DNA of 6,773 nt. It comes from Betaproteobacteria bacterium (GTDB lineage Bacteria; Pseudomonadota; Gammaproteobacteria; Burkholderiales; UBA9220). This document shows, in pieces, positions 1 to 4,504 of this stretch. Numbering within the stretch: position 1 is the first letter of the stretch; every line of letters starts with the position of its first letter. The notes below the pieces were generated by a model. The model ran no database searches. It had not been told where the DNA came from and saw only the letters and a program-made list of their open reading frames with translations. The translations under genes were made by a program, and so were the position numbers. Location: NCBI GenBank assembly GCA_003519965.1, contig DOVS01000113.1, forward strand, positions 1 through 6,773. The letters are read 5' to 3'.

Positions 1-726
1 ATGGTTGCCCGCGGTGATTTGGGCGTGGAAATCGGCGATGCGGCCTTGCCCCCGGTTCAGAAACGCTTGATTAGCCAGGCACGCAGTATGAACCGGGTCG
101 TGATCACGGCGACCCAGATGATGGAGTCCATGATCTACAACCAAATCCCAACCCGTGCTGAAGTGTTTGACGTGGCCAATGCCGTCCTTGACGGCACCGA
201 CGCGGTGATGCTGTCGGCCGAGACCGCGGCGGGCAGTTACCCGATCGAGACCGTGGAAGCGATGCACCGCGTCTGCGTCGAAGCGGAAAAACAATACGAA
301 ACCGCTTTTAGCGAAATGCGGATGCGCGGAGACTTCACCCGCATCGACGAATCCATCGCCATGGCGACCATGTTTACCGCCACCCATTTAAAGGTTAAGG
401 CGATCGCCGCGTTGACCCAATCGGGATCGACGGCCCTCTGGCTGTCGCGCCTCGGCGCCGATGTGCCGATTTACGCATTAACGCCCGAAACGGAAACCCG
501 CAGAAAGGTAACGCTCTTCCGCGGCGTTTACCCCATCAATTTCAAATCCACCACGCTGAGCGGCCAAAAAACGCTCAGCGAGGCGGTCGATGAGCTGCGC
601 CGCCGCGGCGCAGTGCGCGACGACGATTTGATCGTGGTTACCATCGGCGAGCCCATCGGCCAAGCCGGCGGCACCAACGCGATGAAAATCGTTCATGTCG
701 GCACCCATGGTTTTCAAGAAATCTAA
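1..726 (+). CDS. pyk: Pyruvate kinase, C-terminal half (5' end outside window)
   Basis: Pyruvate kinase converts phosphoenolpyruvate and ADP to pyruvate and ATP, the last step of glycolysis, in the cytoplasm. The 241 visible residues correspond to about the second half of a typical 480-residue bacterial enzyme. The first codon happens to be ATG, but it lies inside the conserved MVARGDLGVEIG block, so it is an internal Met and the gene begins upstream of the window. Asp6 of the visible part is the metal-binding Asp of the ARGD motif, and Thr38 in ITATQMMES is the family's catalytic-site Thr. TRAEVFDVANAVLDGTDAVM (51-70) and LSAETAAG follow, ending the barrel. The C-terminal regulatory domain runs from about 118 to 241, with TQSGSTALWLSR and the closing GEPIGQAGGTN motif intact. 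The sequence resembles PykA more than PykF. The reading frame is clean to its TAA. A same-strand aldolase gene starts 57 bases later, suggesting a shared glycolytic or Calvin-cycle operon. Confidence 0.96.
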   Translation: MVARGDLGVEIGDAALPPVQKRLISQARSMNRVVITATQMMESMIYNQIPTRAEVFDVANAVLDGTDAVMLSAETAAGSYPIETVEAMHRVCVEAEKQYETAFSEMRMRGDFTRIDESIAMATMFTATHLKVKAIAALTQSGSTALWLSRLGADVPIYALTPETETRRKVTLFRGVYPINFKSTTLSGQKTLSEAVDELRRRGAVRDDDLIVVTIGEPIGQAGGTNAMKIVHVGTHGFQEI

Positions 727-727
727 C

Positions 728-748
728 CGAATAAACGCGGCCTATTCG
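728..748 (+). other. Small inverted repeat in the pyk-fba intercistronic gap
   Basis: CGAATA (728-733) and TATTCG (743-748) are perfect 6-base arms around a 9-base loop, immediately after the pyruvate kinase stop codon. No T-run follows, so it is not an intrinsic terminator. It could be a weak mRNA processing or stabilising hairpin between the two cistrons. The stem is short and AT-rich and may be chance. Confidence 0.25.
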
Positions 749-774
749 CCATTGCCCTATCAACTCAATTACGT

Positions 775-780
775 GGAGGA
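775..780 (+). promoter_or_regulatory. Ribosome binding site of the aldolase gene
   Basis: GGAGGA lies three bases before the ATG at 784, or four bases counted from the end of the GGAGG core. It is a near-perfect Shine-Dalgarno with short spacing. It supports the start at 784 over the internal Met at codon 5. Confidence 0.8.
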
Positions 781-783
781 ATT

Positions 784-1845
784 ATGTTAATTTCCATGCG
801 ACAACTGCTTGATCACGCCGCCGAGCACGGCTACGGACTACCGGCGTTCAACGTCAACAACATGGAACAAGTTCACGCGATCATGCAAGCCGCCGACGCC
901 GCCGACAGCCCGGTCATCATGCAAGGCTCCGCCGGGGCGCGCGGCTATGCCGGAGAACCGTTCCTGCGCCACCTCATCCTGGCCGCCGTTGAAATGTATC
1001 CCCATATCCCGGTAGCGATGCACCAGGATCACGGCTCTTCCCCCGCGGTGTGCGTGCGCTCCATCCAAAGCGGCTTTTCCTCGGTCATGATGGACGGCTC
1101 CCTGAAAGAAGACGCCAAAACCCCGTCTTCCTATGAATATAATGTAGACGTCACTCGCAAAGTGGTCGATATCGCCCACGCCTGCGGCGTCTCGGTGGAA
1201 GGCGAACTCGGCTGCCTGGGCTCCCTGGAAACCGGGGAGGCCGGCGAGGAAGACGGCGTTGGCGCTGAAGGCAAGCTGGACAAAGAGCAGTTGCTGACCG
1301 ATCCCGAGCAAGCCGCCGATTTTGTCAAAAAGACGCAAGTGGACGCCCTGGCTATCGCCATCGGCACCAGCCACGGCGCCTATAAATTCACCCGGCCGCC
1401 GACCGGCGACATTCTCGCCATCGCGCGCATCAAGGAAATTCACGCCCGTATTCCCAATACCCATTTGGTCATGCACGGCTCTTCCTCGGTGCCGCAAGAT
1501 TGGCTGGAAACCATCAACGCCTACGGCGGCGATATGGGACAAACTTATGGCGTGCCCGTAGAGGAAATCGTCGAAGGCATTAAAAACGGCGTGCGTAAGG
1601 TAAATATCGACACCGATCTGCGCATGGCGTCCACCGGCGCGGTTCGCAAGCACCTGATGGAAAACACATCCAATTTCGATCCGCGTAAATTTCTGAAGGA
1701 AGCCACCAAGGCGATGGCCGGCATCTGCAAAGCGCGCTACGAAGCCTTCGGCAGCGCCGGCATGGCGGCCAAAATTACGCCGCTCTCCCTGGAGCGTATG
1801 TTCAACCGTTACGAAAGCGGCGAACTGAACCCGAAAATCAACTAG
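784..1845 (+). CDS. fba: Class II fructose-bisphosphate aldolase, Calvin-cycle (CbbA) subtype
   Basis: This zinc-dependent cytoplasmic aldolase interconverts fructose 1,6-bisphosphate with dihydroxyacetone phosphate and glyceraldehyde 3-phosphate; the CbbA subtype commonly also acts on sedoheptulose bisphosphate. At 353 residues it has the full length of that subtype. Visible motifs in order are [11 protein letters not shown] (19-29), HQDHG (80-84) with the catalytic Asp82 and zinc-ligand His83, and VEGELG (138-143). An acidic insert [18 protein letters not shown] (148-165) is characteristic of the larger type B enzymes. [10 protein letters not shown] (192-201) carries a zinc His at 197, [10 protein letters not shown] (229-238) a zinc His at 231, and [10 protein letters not shown] (273-282) is the phosphate/substrate loop. 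All expected active-site residues are present. The ATG at 784 is fixed by GGAGGA just upstream. It follows pyruvate kinase by 57 bases and is probably cotranscribed with it; a strong terminator lies 18 bases after the stop. Its role could be glycolytic, gluconeogenic or in carbon fixation, and the window does not decide. Confidence 0.96.
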   Translation: MLISMRQLLDHAAEHGYGLPAFNVNNMEQVHAIMQAADAADSPVIMQGSAGARGYAGEPFLRHLILAAVEMYPHIPVAMHQDHGSSPAVCVRSIQSGFSSVMMDGSLKEDAKTPSSYEYNVDVTRKVVDIAHACGVSVEGELGCLGSLETGEAGEEDGVGAEGKLDKEQLLTDPEQAADFVKKTQVDALAIAIGTSHGAYKFTRPPTGDILAIARIKEIHARIPNTHLVMHGSSSVPQDWLETINAYGGDMGQTYGVPVEEIVEGIKNGVRKVNIDTDLRMASTGAVRKHLMENTSNFDPRKFLKEATKAMAGICKARYEAFGSAGMAAKITPLSLERMFNRYESGELNPKIN

Positions 1846-2381
1846 CCGGGACGCTTTCTCCGCACCGGGGAGGCGGCGTCCTCCCCGGTTTCGTTCGCGC
1901 CGGCCAGCGCATTCAATACGAACCGGCCCGGCGGCACGGCGTCGACACGCGCGCCGTCACCGGAGTCCAGCAATGAATTCCCCTGGGTAAAATCGCGGAG
2001 ACTGACACCCTCCAGCAAGCGCCGCACCGCTGCGTTGATCCGCCGCCAATTAGCCCGCACCTGGCAACTTGCCTCCTGAGCGCATATTCCTTCCACGCCA
2101 CTGCACTCGGTCAGGCCGAACGGCCGATCCGTCAGTGCGTCGATAATTTCCGCCAGAGAAATCCGGGCAGGCTGCCGCGCCAAATAATAACCGCCACGGC
2201 GTCCGCGCTTGGCGGCCACGAGTTTCTCGCGAGCGAGTCTTTTCAGAATTTTACCGACCGTCGGCAACCCTAATCCGAGCTGAGATGCAATATCGGCGGC
2301 GCTGCATTGGCGTCCCGCCTGGGTCGCCACATATCCCATAATTACCGTGCCATAGTCGGACATTTTGTTAATACGAAACAC
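1842..2381 (-). CDS. Rrf2-family transcriptional regulator, SUF-type Fe-S regulator
   Basis: A DNA-binding repressor of the Rrf2 family, which includes IscR and NsrR. It is closest in character to the group annotated as SUF system Fe-S assembly regulators. The start is GTG (2379-2381), chosen because GAGGA lies 5 bases upstream and because the resulting [15 protein letters not shown] matches how this family usually begins; ATG at codon 7 is the alternative. The winged helix-turn-helix covers about residues 8-70, with [20 protein letters not shown] as recognition region and [12 protein letters not shown] as the wing. LAEIIDAL starts the dimerisation helix. Cys93, Cys100 and Cys106 (C-x6-C-x5-C) match the cluster-binding cysteines of the family, so it may carry a [2Fe-2S] cluster that senses Fe-S or redox status. 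Residues after about 140 form an Arg/Ala/Gly-rich tail longer than usual, and its coding DNA contains the aldolase terminator. No suf or isc gene is in the window, so its target is unknown. Confidence 0.9.
   Translation of the reverse strand: MFRINKMSDYGTVIMGYVATQAGRQCSAADIASQLGLGLPTVGKILKRLAREKLVAAKRGRRGGYYLARQPARISLAEIIDALTDRPFGLTECSGVEGICAQEASCQVRANWRRINAAVRRLLEGVSLRDFTQGNSLLDSGDGARVDAVPPGRFVLNALAGANETGEDAASPVRRKRPG
1864..1895 (+). terminator. Intrinsic terminator after the aldolase gene, inside the convergent regulator gene
   Basis: ACCGGGGAGG (1864-1873) and CCTCCCCGGT (1880-1889) form a perfect 10-base stem with a 6-base loop (CGGCGT). On the plus strand it is followed by TTCGTT, giving a short imperfect T-rich tail. 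It begins 18 bases after the aldolase stop. On the minus strand no T-tract follows, so it should act mainly on plus-strand transcripts. It lies within the last codons of the convergent Rrf2 gene. Confidence 0.75.
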
Positions 2382-2386
2382 GTTTA

Positions 2387-2391
2387 TCCTC
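2387..2391 (-). promoter_or_regulatory. Ribosome binding site deciding the GTG start of the Rrf2 regulator
   Basis: On the minus strand GAGGA is followed by TAAAC and then GTG. The 5-base spacing favours the GTG at 2381 over the ATG six codons further in. Confidence 0.7.
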
Positions 2392-2419
2392 GCAATCCAT
2401 CAACCTGCGCGGCTTCGCC

Positions 2420-2444
2420 GGGAGGGATGCGCGCAACGCCTCCC
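2420..2444 (-). other. Inverted repeat in the region upstream of the Rrf2 gene
   Basis: GGGAGG (2420-2425) and CCTCCC (2439-2444) flank a 13-base loop containing the palindrome TGCGCGCA. It lies about 40-65 bases upstream of the regulator's GTG. It could be a leader hairpin or an operator-like site, since Rrf2 proteins often repress themselves. It does not resemble a known IscR consensus, and no T-run follows on the minus strand. Confidence 0.3.
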
Positions 2445-2490
2445 TTAAGCTGTCGGCGCGAGAACACGATCGATTTCCGCCAACGGCAAT

Positions 2491-2527
2491 CCGCACGGCG
2501 CCGCCGGGAAAAAGCCGCGTTGTGCGG
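2491..2527 (-). other. Inverted repeat CCGCAC/GTGCGG in the gene-free region
   Basis: CCGCAC (2491-2496) and GTGCGG (2522-2527) are 6-base arms separated by 25 GC-rich bases that can themselves fold. It has no terminator-like tail. It may belong to a structured transcript or be chance. Confidence 0.2.
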
Positions 2528-2789
2528 AATCCCATCGTTCCCGTTCCGCGAAACCCCCCTGCCGCGACCGCAATGCGCCAATGTCCCGGAGCGCGCGCCA
2601 TCCACCGGAATACGGCGCAGCGTCCCGTGTTTCCCGAAGGTTCTCTCCACGAGCGCATGTTGTCCCAACGCCGTGATTTCCGGCGACAATACCTGCGCGC
2701 GCCACAAGAAGCGCGCTCCCGCTCCCATGCGAAGACCATCGCCATTACGCGCCGGGGTTGCCCGGTTTTCTTCATCTACCCGCCATCTC

Positions 2790-2808
2790 GCTCGGCCGGC
2801 GGCCGAGC
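2790..2808 (-). other. Strong GC hairpin in the gene-free region
   Basis: GCTCGGCC (2790-2797) and GGCCGAGC (2801-2808) form a perfect 8-base stem with a 3-base loop. Neither strand has a T-run after it, so it is not a standard intrinsic terminator. On the minus strand it would fall about 170 bases into a transcript started at the 2981-3009 promoter, which makes it a candidate RNA structural element. Confidence 0.45.
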
Positions 2809-2955
2809 AACATCCGGATCAAAGCCGATTTACCGGTGACTTCTTGATGCGTCGCAACGCGTTATGCACCCATTCCCTGTCCTGATCGCCGCCGTTCATT
2901 GCGATGGCGCGCGCAAAATCTCCCGCTGCGACGACGATCATAGGCCGGCCGGTTT

Positions 2956-2976
2956 GCTTGCGGCCCGCCAAGCGGG
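2956..2976 (-). other. Hairpin pair at the predicted 5' end of the minus-strand transcript
   Basis: Two overlapping, mutually exclusive foldings are visible. CCCGC (2964-2968) pairs with GCGGG (2972-2976) around a 3-base loop. GCTTG (2956-2960) pairs with CAAGC (2969-2973) around 8 GC-rich bases that can partly pair. Both sit directly after the minus-strand -10 box at 2981-2986, so they would form the extreme 5' end of that RNA, where hairpins often stabilise transcripts. Confidence 0.35.
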
Positions 2977-2980
2977 TACT

Positions 2981-3009
2981 ATTATAGTCCTATATAAATT
3001 CGCTCACAA
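2981..3009 (-). promoter_or_regulatory. Near-consensus sigma70 promoter reading toward the Rrf2 gene
   Basis: On the minus strand TTGTGA (3004-3009) stands 17 bases upstream of a perfect TATAAT (2981-2986). This is the ideal spacing, with four of six -35 bases matching consensus. The start site would be near 2974, leaving about 590 bases before the regulator's GTG. No better minus-strand promoter was seen nearer the regulator. Confidence 0.55.
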
Positions 3010-3038
3010 TGGAAGGAATAAAAGAGCGGCGCGAGACC

Positions 3039-3044
3039 TATAAT
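3039..3044 (+). promoter_or_regulatory. Possible -10 box for the chemoreceptor gene
   Basis: A perfect TATAAT lies 93 bases before the chemoreceptor ATG. No convincing sigma70 -35 is found 16-18 bases upstream. TAAA at 3019-3022 together with ACCTATAA at 3036-3043 loosely recalls the flagellar sigma28 consensus (TAAA-N15-GCCGATAA), as might be expected for a chemotaxis gene, but the spacing is two bases short. Which sigma factor uses it is unresolved. Confidence 0.35.
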
Positions 3045-3122
3045 GACTCGTGCGATGCCGCATCCCCTGAAGAAGAAAGGCGCGGCATTCCCTACCTTAT
3101 TTTATATTTAATCGATTACCAC

Positions 3123-3128
3123 AAAGGA
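3123..3128 (+). promoter_or_regulatory. Ribosome binding site deciding the chemoreceptor start
   Basis: AAAGGA ends 9 bases before the ATG at 3138. The in-frame ATG at 3009 has no Shine-Dalgarno, lies upstream of the plus-strand TATAAT and would add 43 residues unlike a chemoreceptor N-terminus. The 3138 start is therefore preferred. Confidence 0.7.
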
Positions 3129-3137
3129 AAAGCTATC

Positions 3138-4244
3138 ATGTTCGCTCACAAGCTCAAGCGGGAATTAGCGCGAGCCCTTGCCGAAAATGCGCGGCTGGAG
3201 GCGGAAATGACGCAGCTACGGGAACAACTGGATGAAACCGTCGCCCGCGAAACCGGCCTAAATGCGGAAACCGGCGCATTGAAAGAACGCCATACCGTAT
3301 GGGATGGAACCTTCACTAATTTCTCCGCATTCGGCGACTCTCTGACCGGAATACAGCAATCCTTTCTGGAGCTGGCCGCCACCCTCAACCGCGAAAAACA
3401 ATCCGCCGCCGAAACCGCCGCCGAATCGGACAATAACCGGCAGGCTTTTGAACAAATCGCCGATAATCTGCATACCCTCTTCAGCAAGATTCAGGAAACC
3501 GCGGTTAGCGTGGATGGCCTCAATGAGCGCGCCGGTCAAATTGGCGGCATCGTCCAGCTCATTAAGGAAATCGCCGATCAAACCAATTTGCTCGCGCTCA
3601 ACGCGGCGATTGAAGCGGCGCGGGCCGGCGAGCAAGGACGCGGCTTCGCGGTAGTGGCGGACGAGGTGCGCAAGCTGGCGGAGCGCACCGCTAGCGCAAC
3701 GACAGAAATATCGACGCTGGTCGCCACGATTCAAGACGAAACGCAACAAGCAAAATCGTTGATGGCAACCGGCGCGGAAGACGCCAGCCGTTTCAGCAAG
3801 GAAAGCGAGCTGGCCACGCAAAGCATGCAGCATTTGCTAACGCTGTCGAAAAACATGGAAAGCGCTATCGCCACCTCCGCGCTTCTCAGTAACGTCGAAC
3901 TCGCCAATATCGAGGAATTGACGTTGAAACTCGCCGTGTACAAGGTGTTTATGGGAATCTCCCCGGCGACCGCCGACGATATCCCGGACAGCACCGAGTG
4001 CCGCCTGGGTAAATGGTATTACGAAGGAGAAGGAAAGGCTTATTTTTCCCATCTGCCCGGCTACCAGGAAATGGAAGCGCCGCACCAAGCGGTGCATCGC
4101 CATGCCAAGCAAGCGATCGAACACTACCACGCGGGAAATTACGATATGGCGCTTGCCGCCTTGAGCGCAATGGAGCAAAGCAACCTAACCGTGATGGCCG
4201 GCATGCAGCGTATGCTGGCAAGCGAACAAAACCACGCCGCATAA
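3138..4244 (+). CDS. Soluble methyl-accepting chemotaxis protein with C-terminal CZB zinc-binding domain
   Basis: A chemoreceptor that should form arrays with CheW and CheA and set kinase activity. With the preferred start it has 368 residues. There is no signal peptide or membrane span, so it is cytoplasmic, like Helicobacter TlpD. Residues 5-50 are a charged heptad-like coiled coil. The signalling hairpin is about 138-191, with [20 protein letters not shown] at 145-164 and [20 protein letters not shown] following; the coiled-coil part is short compared with membrane receptors. The CZB domain is about 250-365: [17 protein letters not shown] (257-273), [20 protein letters not shown] (287-306) and PHQAVH (315-320). 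Cys288, His316 and His320 match three of the four zinc ligands, while the usual first-helix His appears replaced by Glu259 or Glu260. CZB receptors are linked to sensing zinc or oxidants such as hypochlorous acid through the Cys-Zn site. No che genes are adjacent, so it looks like an orphan receptor. Confidence 0.93.
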   Translation: MFAHKLKRELARALAENARLEAEMTQLREQLDETVARETGLNAETGALKERHTVWDGTFTNFSAFGDSLTGIQQSFLELAATLNREKQSAAETAAESDNNRQAFEQIADNLHTLFSKIQETAVSVDGLNERAGQIGGIVQLIKEIADQTNLLALNAAIEAARAGEQGRGFAVVADEVRKLAERTASATTEISTLVATIQDETQQAKSLMATGAEDASRFSKESELATQSMQHLLTLSKNMESAIATSALLSNVELANIEELTLKLAVYKVFMGISPATADDIPDSTECRLGKWYYEGEGKAYFSHLPGYQEMEAPHQAVHRHAKQAIEHYHAGNYDMALAALSAMEQSNLTVMAGMQRMLASEQNHAA

Positions 4245-4267
4245 TCGCTTAACCCATCGACCGTAGG

Positions 4268-4288
4268 AAAATAGGGCGCGGCGCGCCC
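4268..4288 (-). terminator. Candidate intrinsic terminator for the RND gene, minus strand
   Basis: GGGCGC (4274-4279) and GCGCCC (4283-4288) form a 6-base all-GC stem with a 3-base loop. Read on the minus strand it is followed by TATTTT (4273 down to 4268). It is about 215 bases beyond the RND stop and starts 30 bases from the chemoreceptor stop, so it would halt RND transcripts before they run antisense into the receptor gene. The T-tract is short. Confidence 0.5.
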
Positions 4289-4474
4289 GCGAGCGCCAAC
4301 AACGCGCGCTAAAGAAAACGCCGCCGTTTGCCGCACCGTAGCCCCTCTCGATTCCAACGGGACGGGAGCCCGGGCGTCCGCGCGCAAGAACTCGGCGCGC
4401 CAACATCCCAAAAACCGCACGGACCTTGGTTATGGCTTAGCGCCACGCCGTCCGCGCCAGCCCTAGAAGCGAAC

Positions 4475-4498
4475 CCGGGCAAAGACTACCGAGCCCGG
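4475..4498 (-). other. Weak hairpin just after the RND stop codon
   Basis: CCGGGC (4475-4480) and GCCCGG (4493-4498) are 6-base arms around a 12-base loop, beginning 6 bases after the RND stop. On the minus strand it is followed by GGTTCGCTTC, which is only slightly T-rich. It may be a secondary terminator or a 3'-end stabilising structure. Confidence 0.25.
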
Positions 4499-4504
4499 CC
4501 GCCC

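Larger units (their letters stand above)
2392..3122. other. About 730 bases without a recognisable gene; structured, promoter-containing region
   Basis: This stretch separates the divergent Rrf2 and chemoreceptor genes. Several frames are open on both strands, up to 192 codons on plus (2307-2885) and 135 on minus (2368-2775), but their products are Arg/Pro/Ser-rich, resemble no family I know and lack good ribosome binding sites. Open frames of this kind are expected in GC-rich DNA. What can be seen is a near-consensus minus-strand promoter at 2981-3009, perfect hairpins at 2964-2976 and 2790-2808, weaker inverted repeats at 2491-2527 and 2420-2444, and a TATAAT on plus at 3039-3044. A 40-codon minus-strand frame at 2819-2941 lies just downstream of the minus promoter but has no Shine-Dalgarno. 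The region could be a long leader of the regulator, a small RNA locus or a decayed gene; I cannot tell which. Confidence 0.6.

Noticed and set aside
838..1653. A 271-codon open frame on the minus strand opposite the aldolase
   Set aside because: It is antisense to a clearly functional, motif-complete aldolase. Its product has no recognisable domain and no ribosome binding site; it is a codon-bias shadow.
2384..2775. Overlapping minus-strand frames of 86-135 codons
   Set aside because: Three frames are open over the same stretch, as expected for GC-rich DNA. None shows convincing codon bias, a start signal or a family motif. A decayed gene cannot be excluded.
2307..2885. A 192-codon plus-strand frame through the gene-free region
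   Set aside because: It overlaps the Rrf2 start, is rich in Arg, Pro and Ser, has no Shine-Dalgarno and resembles no known family.
3001..3010. Resemblance of TTGTGAGCG on the minus strand to the start of the lac operator
   Set aside because: Only nine bases match and the second half-site is absent. The same bases are better explained as a -35 element.
3009..3137. N-terminal extension of the chemoreceptor to the ATG at 3009
   Set aside because: There is no ribosome binding site at 3009, a good one precedes 3138, and the TATAAT at 3039 lies inside the extension.
4360..4379. GGACG/CGTCC inverted repeat in the convergent spacer
   Set aside because: It has a five-base stem with no T-tract on either strand, in very GC-rich sequence; chance is sufficient.
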